Assembly (NCBI GenBank): GCA_017634675.1
Contig: JAGBMX010000061.1
Location: 1-43,327, forward strand
Direction of reading: 5' to 3'
Source: Selenomonadaceae bacterium
GTDB lineage: Bacteria; Bacillota; Negativicutes; Selenomonadales; Selenomonadaceae
Length of the DNA: 43,327 nt
The notes beneath the pieces were generated by a model that had not been told where the DNA came from, searched no databases, and saw only the letters and a program-made list of their open reading frames with translations. This document shows, piece by piece, positions 8,993-18,253 of the stretch. The translations under genes were made by a program, and so were the position numbers. How positions within the stretch are numbered: position 1 is the first letter of the stretch; each line of letters starts with the position of its first letter.

Positions 8993-11635
8993 TCATTCTT
9001 CCATCAGTTTGCGTTCTTTTGCTTCAGCAGCAAACTTTTCGTATAAATCTAATGCTTCCTCATGGTGTTCTTTTATGTACGAAAGATTCTTTTCAGCCTC
9101 TTCTCCCGCTAAATAAGCGTGACCCGCCATCTCTAACGCTTTTGCGCATTCGGACAAAATCTTTCCTCCCATGGAAAGCGACGTGGATTTTACTGCGTGG
9201 ATATGAGTGGTGTAATCCTGCCAGTTTTCCGTATCGAAATCATTTTGAAGCTGCTCTGCAACTTTATCCTTTCTCGATACGAACATGGTGATGAATTTTT
9301 TATACATCTCCTCCGAGCCGCCGCTATAAGAAAGTCCCGTTTCTACATCTATATACTTTCCTTCAGACATTTCTACGGATTGTTGCTCATTGGTTTCAAT
9401 TGCCGTCACCGGTTCTTCCGCTGCTTCGACGGTTTCTTCAACAAATTCATCTTCATCTTCTATATCTTCTCCAGTCAGCACCTTATCGTTCGGCAGATAG
9501 TGCATGAGCATTCTTTCAAGCGCCTTGCTGTCCACGGGTTTTGAAAGATAGTCCGTAAATCCTTTCTTTATGAACATATCCCGTACTCCCGCAATAGCGT
9601 TTGCGGTGAGCGCAATATAGGGCGTGTTCTTACACTTACTGTTTGGCAAAGCCAGGGCTTTCTGCAAAGTTTCAATACCGTCCATCTCTGGCATCATATG
9701 GTCAAGGAACACTATGTCAAAACGTTGCTCGGCGATTTTTTGCAGACATTCCCTACCGCTTAACGCTTTTGTTACTTTGACTCTAGTGCGTTTCAAGAGA
9801 TTTTCCACAACGTAGAGATTCATCTCGTTATCGTCTACAACCAAAATTTCAGCTTCCGGCGCAACAAAACTCTCTTGATATTCTTTTTGTTGACGCAAAA
9901 AGTCCTCTACTCTCTTGTGGAAATCACCGACAGCGTCGTAACGGGGCATTTTTTGAGGTATCTCAATGGTAAATACGCTGCCCTTTTCATATTCGCTTTC
10001 AACCTTTAGCTCACCGCCCATCATGCGAACGAGGTTCATGGTTATGGAAAGCCCTAATCCCGTGCCTTCCACATTGCGATTTCTCTCAAGGTCAAGCCGT
10101 TCAAACTTTGAAAAGAGTTTTCCGATATCCTCTTTTTTTATGCCTATACCGGTATCTATCGACATGAATTTTAAAAGCGCCGTTTCGTCGTTTTTCTTTT
10201 CCCAAGCCACTTTAAATGTAACGGAGCCTTTTTGCGTATACTTTACGGCGTTGTTTAAAATATTAACGATAACTTGACGCACACGCACCTCGTCGCCTAT
10301 CAAAGCGTCCGGCGCAGTTCCGTCCACTTCGATTTTAAACTCTAAATTTTTCCCTTCCGCTTTAAAGCGAATCATATTGAAGATGTCATTTAAAATCGAG
10401 CTGAGGGAGTATTCGGCGTTTACAAGTTCCATCTTGCCGGACTCTATCTTCGAGAAATCGAGTATATCGTTGATAAGCGAAAGCAGTGTTTCGCTGGCGC
10501 TTTTTATGTTCCATGCGTAATTTTTCAAGGGACCTTCGCCGACTTCCCTTAAAATCATCTCGTTCATACCCAGAACGGCGTTTAAGGGAGTTCTAATTTC
10601 ATGGCTCATATTCGCCAAAAATTCGCTTTTCGCTTGATTAGCTCTGTCCGCTTCCTTCTTGGCAGCGGATAATTCGTCGCTCTCGGAGACTTTAAGTTCC
10701 GCCGTAAACGAGTAAAGAGTATAAATTCCAAAAAGTATCAAGAGGAGCCAGAACACCCACAGCACAAGTCTATGAATGTGCAAAAGATTGCTTACGATGG
10801 GATTCCACTCCGCATAGCCTATCATATAGAAACCGTCAAAAATTTCCGCAGCAAAAACCGCATATTTTTCGTCGATATCCTTGTCATAGATAACCGAAGT
10901 GCCTCTCAATCGCACTCTTTCTACAATATCCGTCTTTCCCAAAGGCGCGTTAGTCTCTTTATCGAAAAATTTATCGTCTTCGTTGCCGTAACCTGCGTAG
11001 GGTATGACAACCTTATTTTCATCTGCGCTCCAAAAGACAATATTTTTACTTAAATTGCCTTCAAGATGAAAATATTTTCCGCGCAAAGCTTTATCGTCGT
11101 AATATTTATAAAGCACCTCTTGAGTATTGCCGTTTATAACGATAGGCACCGAGAGCAAAAGTCCCACGCCTTCGTGGTAGTTTATGGCGGATTCTCCTCC
11201 AGCAGAACGCACAAGCTGGGCTCTGGCTTCTCTTGATATCTCCTGCCCGTATATCGAGCGCCCGTTAATATCGGATATTCCCGCCCGAACCCCCGGCTCT
11301 ACCTGTTCCATCAAGGTGACAAGCTGATTTCTCGCTATTTTGTTTTCGGCTATAGCGATGGAAAAACGGCGCAGTTGCTCAAGCTCGCCGCCAAATCTAT
11401 CCCTTGCAATATCAGCAGTGGTTTCCGCTTCGTGAGAGACCAAAACTTCAGCTTCTTCGTTTAAAAGTGTCTCCATGCGGTTTAATATGAGAGCGCCCAA
11501 CATTATCAGCGCCACTAAAAATATAAAAAATCTTCCCACCAACGTAAGGGCAAAGCGGAAAGTATTTTGCTTTTCCTTTTTTGCCGCTCTGTCAAGAGCG
11601 TCGTCAAGATCGCCGTACAAATCGTCAGTTGCCAA
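8993..11635 (-). CDS. Hybrid sensor histidine kinase with receiver and Hpt domain
   Basis: 880 aa multi-domain phosphorelay protein. N-terminal membrane helix (about 30-51), an extracytoplasmic sensor region of about 230 residues (Cache-like in layout, not assigned with certainty), and a second membrane helix (about 289-310). Then HisKA with H345 in [13 protein letters not shown] and HATPase_c with N-box [10 protein letters not shown] and GTGLGLSI. A receiver follows with D645 in [11 protein letters not shown] and K699, then a very acidic linker (720-755) and a C-terminal Hpt with H813 in [10 protein letters not shown]. Start is TTG 11635, 11 nt inside the upstream BMP-like gene, with GGAG upstream. 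Inference: it relays a signal detected with the EIIC-like and BMP-like partners to the stand-alone receiver encoded first in the operon. Confidence 0.93.
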   Translation of the reverse strand: MATDDLYGDLDDALDRAAKKEKQNTFRFALTLVGRFFIFLVALIMLGALILNRMETLLNEEAEVLVSHEAETTADIARDRFGGELEQLRRFSIAIAENKIARNQLVTLMEQVEPGVRAGISDINGRSIYGQEISREARAQLVRSAGGESAINYHEGVGLLLSVPIVINGNTQEVLYKYYDDKALRGKYFHLEGNLSKNIVFWSADENKVVIPYAGYGNEDDKFFDKETNAPLGKTDIVERVRLRGTSVIYDKDIDEKYAVFAAEIFDGFYMIGYAEWNPIVSNLLHIHRLVLWVFWLLLILFGIYTLYSFTAELKVSESDELSAAKKEADRANQAKSEFLANMSHEIRTPLNAVLGMNEMILREVGEGPLKNYAWNIKSASETLLSLINDILDFSKIESGKMELVNAEYSLSSILNDIFNMIRFKAEGKNLEFKIEVDGTAPDALIGDEVRVRQVIVNILNNAVKYTQKGSVTFKVAWEKKNDETALLKFMSIDTGIGIKKEDIGKLFSKFERLDLERNRNVEGTGLGLSITMNLVRMMGGELKVESEYEKGSVFTIEIPQKMPRYDAVGDFHKRVEDFLRQQKEYQESFVAPEAEILVVDDNEMNLYVVENLLKRTRVKVTKALSGRECLQKIAEQRFDIVFLDHMMPEMDGIETLQKALALPNSKCKNTPYIALTANAIAGVRDMFIKKGFTDYLSKPVDSKALERMLMHYLPNDKVLTGEDIEDEDEFVEETVEAAEEPVTAIETNEQQSVEMSEGKYIDVETGLSYSGGSEEMYKKFITMFVSRKDKVAEQLQNDFDTENWQDYTTHIHAVKSTSLSMGGKILSECAKALEMAGHAYLAGEEAEKNLSYIKEHHEEALDLYEKFAAEAKERKLMEE

Positions 11636-12722
11636 GCACTCTCACTCCTTCCACCAGATAACTCATGGAGTCGAGATTTTTTATTCCTATTACTTCATCG
11701 TTTTTTACCCTTAAAACCCCTCGGTTATCTTTTATTGGCCCCGTAAAAATATTTTTTCCGTTCTTTACCTCATAGGCCTCTGCGCCAAAAATCGCTTGGT
11801 GCCTTGAATTAAGCTTTCTATTGACAATAATATCAACGTCATCGTTCTGTAAGGTTGCAATATAATTCACATTAATATTGCTGGTGTCTCTCCTTAACAG
11901 GTTAAGATAAATTTTTTCCCAATTCACGTTTATTACAGCCAAATTGTACACGCTGGAGTGTTTGGAATATAGAGAAATATAATCAATCCTGGCTCTTGAC
12001 GCGGCGTTAGGAATAGTATCCCCGTCCCCAAAATAAACCAATGTATCCACCGCATTAGCCTTCATATCCCGAACGGCCTGTTCTTCAAGCGAAGACGCAG
12101 AAAACGCTCCCGTCCAAGCAAGCAGTACCTTGGCGTCTTTATTAACCTGTTTTGCGCCTATTGCAAAAGCGTTTATCATTTGATGCTGCGCCGGAGAAGG
12201 ATGAGGGGCGATAAATCCCAACCTGTTTGTTCTCGTTTTAAGTCCCGCTAAAATTCCTGCAAGGTAATAACTTTCCGCATATCTTACGCTGTATCTGCGA
12301 ACCGTGTTCCCGGTGTCGTCAAGCGTCATTCCATAAAACGAAATAGAAGGATGCGTTGAGGCGATATTGGCGGCTTCGTATAGATTTTCGGTATTCGCGA
12401 AAAATACGGTCTTAGCCCCTTTTTGAGCAAGATAATCAACGGCTTTTGACAAACTTCTCATGTCAGTCCCGACCGTTTCGGCCATAATAGGTTCAAACCC
12501 CAACTTTTGACATACGCTTTTTAAACCTTTCGCATTACTCTCGCTCCAGCCAATATCCGTCTCTTTTCCCGGCAAAATAATCCCCACCGTCCGTTTTCCT
12601 TCAAACGCGGCGACTCCGAATTGCAAGATAGACACTATGATAACTACCAATAAAACGATAGAAACAACGACGTTTAGAAAATAAAACCGACCGTGTATTT
12701 TGTCATCCCGAGAGAAACTCAT
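11625..12722 (-). CDS. Membrane-anchored BMP-family (Med/PnrA-like) binding protein
   Basis: 365 aa. N-terminal hydrophobic helix (about 15-38, [20 protein letters not shown]) without a lipobox, so probably an uncleaved anchor. The rest matches the basic membrane protein family fold: [22 protein letters not shown] (about 46-67), [37 protein letters not shown] and [27 protein letters not shown], and a C-terminal [14 protein letters not shown] segment. Known: BMP proteins usually deliver nucleosides to an ABC transporter. Here no ABC genes are near, and it overlaps both neighbours (4 nt with the EIIC-like gene, 11 nt with the kinase). Inference: a ligand-binding accessory of the sensor kinase. 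Confidence 0.85.
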   Translation of the reverse strand: MSFSRDDKIHGRFYFLNVVVSIVLLVVIIVSILQFGVAAFEGKRTVGIILPGKETDIGWSESNAKGLKSVCQKLGFEPIMAETVGTDMRSLSKAVDYLAQKGAKTVFFANTENLYEAANIASTHPSISFYGMTLDDTGNTVRRYSVRYAESYYLAGILAGLKTRTNRLGFIAPHPSPAQHQMINAFAIGAKQVNKDAKVLLAWTGAFSASSLEEQAVRDMKANAVDTLVYFGDGDTIPNAASRARIDYISLYSKHSSVYNLAVINVNWEKIYLNLLRRDTSNINVNYIATLQNDDVDIIVNRKLNSRHQAIFGAEAYEVKNGKNIFTGPIKDNRGVLRVKNDEVIGIKNLDSMSYLVEGVRVLGN

Positions 12723-14008
12723 GATTCGTCCTCCCCAAATTCAAGCATATTCGCCGTTATTACAAAGGGCGCGTAGATGAAAATATCCGTAATGAGCCAC
12801 ACCACTTCCAATGCGCCGCCCATAAAAGAGTCGGTGCCGATAATTCCGCTTAAAATAACGGGCATTGTCCAAGGTACGCTTTCGGAAAATGCGGGGACGA
12901 TACCCCACAAAATCGCCACATATCCGAGCGCTATATTTGCGATAGGAGCCGAAATGTACGGAATGAAGAAAACCGGATTTAAAATTACGGGCAGACAAAA
13001 CATAAGAGGATCCTGTATGTTGAAAAAAGCGCAGGGTATAGATACAAATGCCACTCTCCGCCATTTTTTGTGGTTTGAAAACACCAAGATTGCAATTATA
13101 AGGCCTAGAATATGAAGCGTGCCGGCATTAAAAAAACCGCTGGTGAAAATATACGACGTATCCCCTACCTGATTGCTTAACTGCGCGGGGTAATAAGCGA
13201 TTTCCTGAATTGTCGACGTAAAGCCGTAACCGGGGAACCCGAACCACCACAAGAGAGATACCAAACCTTGGTAGGAAAAGGCAAAAATCGGATGCTGATA
13301 TATCGAAAGCGGCACATTTTCTTTTATGAAATCTACGACCGAAGACACGGTAGCTCCAAAGAGCAGGGAAAGTACCGTCAAAATGACAAAAGTAATTGTG
13401 ACGGGAATTCCCGCATTAAAAAACCGCGCTAAATTTTTTGGTAAAAAGGGAAGAGCTTCGTGTTTACTAAAAGATCTTGAGGATACCCACGCGTATATGC
13501 GCGAGGCCACAATCGCCACAACGAAAGCGGGCAAAAAACGTCGTCCCATGGTATATTGAGATATGTCGCTCTCTAACGCCGTATCAACCGGTATAAAGAA
13601 CAGAAAAGCAGCAAGAGCGCACAGCGAAGTCATTAAGGTATCTGCGCCCCAAATCTCGGCGAGACGGCGCGAAAGACTCATTGTAAAGACTATGGAAAGC
13701 ATTCCGTAACCTAGATCTATCATGCGCCTGCATTGCACCATAAGAGAAACCGCCCAGTGTTGCAGATATTCCTCGCCGGTCAGTCCGGTAATTATGAATC
13801 CCAGATTTAACCCCTTTTCGCCGAAAATAGGGCCGAAGGGACTAAAAATAAGCCCTACAATCACGTCAATAAGAGATACCGCCAGCAAAAAAGGCAATAT
13901 CGCAAAAAAAGAGTGACGCACCGCGCGCAAATAGCGGTTGTTTGCAAGATGCCTCGCAAAAGGCAAAAAACTTGCCCCTTGAAACATCTCTGCGCTTCCC
14001 ATTTTCAT
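12719..14008 (-). CDS. PTS EIIC-like membrane protein (lactose/cellobiose family), probably a sensor
   Basis: 429 aa, about ten hydrophobic segments, matching the CelB/ChbC EIIC family by pattern: an N-terminal RHLANNRYLRAVRHSFFAILPFLLA, and an FNIQDPLMFCLPVILNP stretch equivalent to the family's FN(I/L)NEP(I/V)xFGxP(I/V)xxNP. Two hallmark spots differ. The family GIHG segment reads GFPG (WWFGFPGYGF, about residue 260), and NEP reads QDP. In structurally studied ChbC these His and Glu residues contact the sugar, so sugar phosphotransfer is doubtful. No EIIA, EIIB, HPr or glycosidase gene is nearby. GGGAG precedes the ATG. It starts 1 nt after the receiver gene and overlaps the BMP-like gene by ATGA. 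Confidence 0.8.
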   Translation of the reverse strand: MKMGSAEMFQGASFLPFARHLANNRYLRAVRHSFFAILPFLLAVSLIDVIVGLIFSPFGPIFGEKGLNLGFIITGLTGEEYLQHWAVSLMVQCRRMIDLGYGMLSIVFTMSLSRRLAEIWGADTLMTSLCALAAFLFFIPVDTALESDISQYTMGRRFLPAFVVAIVASRIYAWVSSRSFSKHEALPFLPKNLARFFNAGIPVTITFVILTVLSLLFGATVSSVVDFIKENVPLSIYQHPIFAFSYQGLVSLLWWFGFPGYGFTSTIQEIAYYPAQLSNQVGDTSYIFTSGFFNAGTLHILGLIIAILVFSNHKKWRRVAFVSIPCAFFNIQDPLMFCLPVILNPVFFIPYISAPIANIALGYVAILWGIVPAFSESVPWTMPVILSGIIGTDSFMGGALEVVWLITDIFIYAPFVITANMLEFGEDES

Positions 14009-14009
14009 C

Positions 14010-14456
14010 TTATTCTCCCAAATTCATAAGCTGCGCCATCAAATTCGCTTCCGCTTCTTTATCTTCCTCTTTCTTTTTTTGATTTGCATCGAGGATTTTC
14101 TTTACCCTCTCCGACAAATCCTTGGGCATAAAAGGCTTTTTTATGTAATCCGCCACTTTTAAAAGCCCCGCTTTTATAACCGTATTCTTATCCGCCGACG
14201 CCGTTAAAAATGCCACGGGGATACTTTGCCAATTTTGGTGGGCGCGAATCATTTCAAGTGTTTTAATGCCGTCCATTCTGGGCATCTGCACGTCAAGCAA
14301 TATAAGGTCGTACATCGTTTGTTTCTGCAAGCGTTCGATACATTTATACCCACTGTCCACACAAGTAAGTTCTACATCCGGAAAATCTTTCTTCAATATA
14401 AATTCCGCCATCTGCAAATTCATTTCATCATCGTCTACTACCAAAATTTTACTCAT
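14010..14456 (-). CDS. Stand-alone response-regulator receiver protein
   Basis: 148 aa single CheY-like receiver: acidic pair D8-D9 in LVVDDDEMN, phospho-acceptor D55 in LILLDVQMPRMDG, T86 in FLTAS and K107 in YIKKPF. After residue 122 there is only a charged helical tail (KKKEEDKEAEANLMAQLMNLGE) and no DNA-binding or enzymatic output. Start is ATG 14456 (MSKILVVDDD) with AAAGGAAAAATC before it. The upstream in-frame ATG at 14486 has no ribosome binding site. First gene of the signalling operon. Inference: a phosphate-shuttle or diffusible output for the downstream hybrid kinase/Hpt. Confidence 0.92.
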   Translation of the reverse strand: MSKILVVDDDEMNLQMAEFILKKDFPDVELTCVDSGYKCIERLQKQTMYDLILLDVQMPRMDGIKTLEMIRAHQNWQSIPVAFLTASADKNTVIKAGLLKVADYIKKPFMPKDLSERVKKILDANQKKKEEDKEAEANLMAQLMNLGE

Positions 14457-14608
14457 GATTTTTCCTTTCTTGGAACTTAGTCCCAAATCACCTATCTAAA
14501 ATAATCTATTCGCCTTTTTTTTTCTTTTTCCTTTTTCTCAATGAAGGAGAAATTCTTTTTTTGTCGAAAAAATTTTATGATAAAACAGCAAATTTTGGGG
14601 GACTCAGA

Positions 14609-17455
14609 ATGCAAAAAATCTTGTCGTTGTTTTTGTTTCTATTTGTAGCGCTTTCGCCTTTGGTAAGCGCCGACAGCCGTCCCGTCATCAGAGTGGGATA
14701 TATTTCCGGCATCGGTTTTCTGAACGAAAATCGTCCGGGGCATTTTGAAGGGTACGGCTACGAGTATATGGAATTTCTTGCCCGTTACGGCAACTGGAAA
14801 ATGATTTATGTTCCTTGCCGTTCGTGGAAGGAAATGGGAGAAAAACTAAATGCGGGAGAAATCGACTTTTTGCCGGCTATGCCGGGGGATTATAAAAGCT
14901 TGCCCTTTGCAAAGCGCACCGAACACGTTGTTGGGCGCTATTCTATGGGGCTGATTACAAAAGACGGCAAGGTAAAATCTCACATGAAAGTCGGCTACAT
15001 TCCCTATAATGCGCCAATTCCCTCTTTCCCTAAAGTCGCTAAGGATCAAAATTTTACGTACGATTTGGTTCCGTACGTCGTACATTACGATATGGCGGAC
15101 GCTTTTGACAAAGGCGAGATTGACGGCTATATTGCCCCTATTTTGGAACCCAACAAAGCGAAAAATGTTGTGGCGGATTTTGACCGTCAAAGCTACCGCC
15201 TGTTAATCCGCGCCGACAGAAATGATCTATGGGCGGAGGCAAACCGCGCTCAAGACGCTATGCTTATGGATCAGTTTGACATAAGGGAACGCCTTCAGAA
15301 CAAATATTTGAGAAAAGGCGGCGTACCGCTTATTCTTTCCCGCTCAGAGCAAGAGTATTTGGACGAAAAGAAAACCCTCAAAGTCGCCATTCAAACAACT
15401 GTTCAGCCTTACGGATATTACGACGGCAAAGAGGCTAAGGGCGTCATACCGGCTCTTGTCGAGCAAATGGGCAACGATTTAAATATAGGTATAGAATTTG
15501 TAAAGACCGATACCAGAGAAGACGCGCTGAAACTTTTAGAGCTTGGTAAAGTTGATATTTTAGCGGATATTCTCTGCGATTTTAGTTGGGCTGCGACAGT
15601 AAACGCCGTGCCTACCGCTTCTTATATCAATTTTGATTTTGTCGCCGTGAGAAGAAGAGACGACGAAGCAAGGGATTCCGATATAGCGGCGCTTATTGCC
15701 GACGAACCCTATACGCCGAATTTTATCGAGCCTCTTTACGGCGAGGATAAACGGTTTTATGTAAAATCCATACAAGAAGGATTTCGCGCCGTCAACGAAA
15801 GCAGGGCGGACGTGGTATTTGCCCCTAGAAGCGAAGTGCCGTATTTAATCGAACAGACCGGGACCTATAATCTTGAAGCGGAAACCGAGACTTTATTTCA
15901 AATGCCCGTGGCACTTGGCATTTACCAAGGCGCTGACCCTAGGCTTTGGCGCATAATGAGCAAGGAAATTTCGCATCTTGACATCACCAAACTTCACGAT
16001 ATGATGAGCGCGTCGCGCACGGGACAAAATATAACTCCCCAATGGATACTCTACCATTACCCAATGAGAGTTTTAGGCGCTCTAATGCTTATCATCGGCG
16101 CTATAGGTTTTATTCTCTACAGTCGCTATCGCATGCGCCGCATTCATTATGCGGAAGTCGAGCGTGTGGCGGATACCGATATGCGCTATGATTTGCCCAA
16201 TATCCGCTATCTTACCAAAGTTGCGCCTGATTTGGTAGAAGCCGCTCTGGCGAAAAATCCCGATATACAGCTTTACACGATGATTTTCTCCATGAACAGC
16301 AAAACCGCCGTGGCGCTTCCATACGGCGAAGAGCTTTTGATAAGTCAGCTTAAAACCATGGCGGAACAACTGAAGGCCGAATCACACGTACTAGCGGTGG
16401 CTGCCGGAAACGATGCCGGGCATCTCGTCCTCCTTGCCGAATGTGAAAACGACGAATACGCCTTATCTTTGGCGGCGGCTGTGGTGGAAGATTACGGCTA
16501 TATCATTACGCCCGAAGCCAGGATTTGGCTCCATATGCAAGGCGGCCTCGCCCATTACGATGAAAACGTCACGCTCTCCGTGGAGCAGGCGCATATCGCA
16601 TCCCATGAAGCGAAAAATTCGCCTAACCACGTGCAGATTTTCGATGATAAATTAAAAGAAAACTTAGAGTTTGACCAAAAAATTGAAAACATAATGGAAA
16701 ATTCATTGAAGAACGGGGAATTTGTGCCTTGGTATCAGCCTAAATACGATATAAAGACAAAGAAGATAGTGGGCGCGGAAGCTCTTGTGCGCTGGATAAG
16801 CAAGGACATGGGCTTTTTGCCGCCGGGAAAATTCATTCCCCTCTTTGAGCAGAACGGTTTCGTTATCCCCGTTGACCACTATTTATTAGAAGAAGTGTTT
16901 AAGTTCCAGCGCCGCGCCTTGGACGAGGGCAAAAAGCCCGTCACCATCTCGGTAAACCAAAGCCGACTGCACATGACGGAAGAAAATTATTTGGGCAAAA
17001 TCCGCGCGTTGGTGAAGAAATATAAACTTCCCAAAGGTCTGATAGAACTTGAGTTGACGGAAACGGTCTTTGGTGATCTCGATCAAAAACGCGAAAGAGA
17101 AAACGCCATACACATTATAAAATCATTAAAGGAAATGGGATTTACCATCTCTGTTGACGACTTTGGTTCCGGATATTCATCCTATACTCTTTTAAACTAT
17201 CTCCCAATGGACGTAATGAAGATAGACCGTTCGCTGCTTGTCGCCTCCGACGATTCCGACAGAATGCAAAGCATATTAAAAAATATAATAGAGCTTGGTC
17301 ATCTTTTAAACATGAAGGTACTCTGCGAGGGAATCGAAACAACCGAGCAGGAAGAATTGTTGCTTTCATTGGGTTGCCGCTACGGTCAAGGTTATCTAAA
17401 CTCTAAGCCTTTGCCCGAAAAGGATTTCTTGGTGTTCTGGGCAGCGCACGAATAA
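14609..17455 (+). CDS. Double solute-binding-domain protein with degenerate GGDEF and EAL (c-di-GMP phosphodiesterase)
   Basis: 948 aa. Signal peptide (1-21, ending VSAD), two tandem SBP_bac_3-type modules (about 25-245, then 255-475 starting KTLKVAIQTTVQPYGYYDG), and a membrane helix (about 487-505). A GGDEF-like segment (about 515-685) lacks any GG(D/E)EF motif, and an EAL domain occupies about 690-948. The EAL domain looks catalytically complete: E724-A725-L726, N783, ELTET at 815-819, DDFGSGYSS (850-858), K871/D873 and CEGIET. Predicted role: ligand-controlled hydrolysis of c-di-GMP at the membrane. I chose ATG 14609, with GGGGGA 6 nt upstream and a clean signal peptide. A TTG at 14561 is an alternative start. 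Divergent from the receiver/kinase operon, so probably the same signalling island. Confidence 0.92.
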   Translation: MQKILSLFLFLFVALSPLVSADSRPVIRVGYISGIGFLNENRPGHFEGYGYEYMEFLARYGNWKMIYVPCRSWKEMGEKLNAGEIDFLPAMPGDYKSLPFAKRTEHVVGRYSMGLITKDGKVKSHMKVGYIPYNAPIPSFPKVAKDQNFTYDLVPYVVHYDMADAFDKGEIDGYIAPILEPNKAKNVVADFDRQSYRLLIRADRNDLWAEANRAQDAMLMDQFDIRERLQNKYLRKGGVPLILSRSEQEYLDEKKTLKVAIQTTVQPYGYYDGKEAKGVIPALVEQMGNDLNIGIEFVKTDTREDALKLLELGKVDILADILCDFSWAATVNAVPTASYINFDFVAVRRRDDEARDSDIAALIADEPYTPNFIEPLYGEDKRFYVKSIQEGFRAVNESRADVVFAPRSEVPYLIEQTGTYNLEAETETLFQMPVALGIYQGADPRLWRIMSKEISHLDITKLHDMMSASRTGQNITPQWILYHYPMRVLGALMLIIGAIGFILYSRYRMRRIHYAEVERVADTDMRYDLPNIRYLTKVAPDLVEAALAKNPDIQLYTMIFSMNSKTAVALPYGEELLISQLKTMAEQLKAESHVLAVAAGNDAGHLVLLAECENDEYALSLAAAVVEDYGYIITPEARIWLHMQGGLAHYDENVTLSVEQAHIASHEAKNSPNHVQIFDDKLKENLEFDQKIENIMENSLKNGEFVPWYQPKYDIKTKKIVGAEALVRWISKDMGFLPPGKFIPLFEQNGFVIPVDHYLLEEVFKFQRRALDEGKKPVTISVNQSRLHMTEENYLGKIRALVKKYKLPKGLIELELTETVFGDLDQKRERENAIHIIKSLKEMGFTISVDDFGSGYSSYTLLNYLPMDVMKIDRSLLVASDDSDRMQSILKNIIELGHLLNMKVLCEGIETTEQEELLLSLGCRYGQGYLNSKPLPEKDFLVFWAAHE

Positions 17456-17527
17456 ACGTGTTGCGTCGACTAAAATATAAAGAATGTTGTTAAGTACCCA
17501 AAAGTTATTAAAATTTTTTCTCTTTTT

Positions 17528-17558
17528 TAGGGAAACGATAATTAAATAAGTTTCCCTA
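17528..17558. promoter_or_regulatory. Inverted repeat upstream of terD
   Basis: TAGGGAAAC (17528-17536) and GTTTCCCTA (17550-17558) form a 9 bp perfect inverted repeat with a 13 nt AT-rich centre. There is no T-run after it, so a terminator for the EAL gene is less likely than an operator or mRNA leader hairpin for terD, 70 nt downstream. The bound factor is unknown. Confidence 0.4.
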
Positions 17559-17627
17559 GTTTCCTAATTTGAGGAAAAAGAGTGAAAATAAAAAAACAAA
17601 CGATTTATTACAAAGGAGGAAAATTTA

Positions 17628-18206
17628 ATGGCAGTTAGTTTATCAAAGGGACAGAAGGTAGATCTTACCAAGGGAAATCCCGGGTTATCTAAAATTTTGG
17701 TGGGACTTGGTTGGGACACCAACAAATATGATGGTGGATTTGACTTTGACCTTGATGCAGCGGCATTTCTTTTAGGCGCAAACGGCAAAGTTACTTCAGA
17801 TGAAGATTTTGTGTTCTACAACAACTTGAAACATAAATCCGGATCCGTGGAGCATTTGGGCGACAACTTAACAGGCGCAGGCGAAGGCGATGACGAGGAG
17901 ATTAAAATCGATCTTTCCAAGGTTCCCGCAAACATTGAAAAAATCGACTTTACCGTTACCATTCATGAAGCGGATGCAAGAAAACAAAACTTCGGTCAGG
18001 TCAGCAACGCCTTCATCAGAATCGTGGACGAAGCCAACAATAAAGAACTTATACGTTACGATTTAGGCGAAGATTTTTCCATTGAAACCGCCATCATTGT
18101 CGGCGAGCTTTACCGTCACAACGGCGAGTGGAAATTTAACGCTATAGGCAGCGGCTTTAGCGGAGGACTTGCAGCCCTTGGCAAAAACTTCGGAGTAAAC
18201 GTATAA
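17628..18206 (+). CDS. terD: TerD-family (tellurium resistance / general stress) protein
   Basis: 192 aa cytoplasmic beta-sandwich protein. Diagnostic motifs: [13 protein letters not shown] at the N-terminus, [24 protein letters not shown] (about 27-50), the acidic [23 protein letters not shown] calcium-binding-type stretch (about 78-100) and the C-terminal [25 protein letters not shown]. TerD proteins bind Ca2+ and protect against tellurite, oxidants, phage and other stress. The biochemical mechanism is not settled. A strong AAAGGAGG precedes the ATG. This is a lone copy: no terA, terB, terC, terE or terZ is in the window. The stop codon lies inside the terminator shared with hypD. Confidence 0.93.
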   Translation: MAVSLSKGQKVDLTKGNPGLSKILVGLGWDTNKYDGGFDFDLDAAAFLLGANGKVTSDEDFVFYNNLKHKSGSVEHLGDNLTGAGEGDDEEIKIDLSKVPANIEKIDFTVTIHEADARKQNFGQVSNAFIRIVDEANNKELIRYDLGEDFSIETAIIVGELYRHNGEWKFNAIGSGFSGGLAALGKNFGVNV

Positions 18207-18253
18207 AAAACAGTACCCATGCAAAAAATTTGCATGGGTACTGTTTTTTATAC
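18201..18253. terminator. Bidirectional terminator shared by terD and hypD
   Basis: A 53 nt palindrome with 25 bp perfect arms and a 3 nt AAA loop. The core is CAGTACCCATGCAAA with its complement, flanked by A-runs and T-runs on each side, so it works in both directions. The terD stop TAA (18204-18206) and the hypD stop (18248-18250) both lie within the stem. Confidence 0.93.

Noticed and set aside
14505-14570. A fifth purine/pyrimidine hairpin copy before the EAL gene
   Set aside because: It is T-rich but lacks the complementary purine arm and the TTTTTT-AAAAAA turn.
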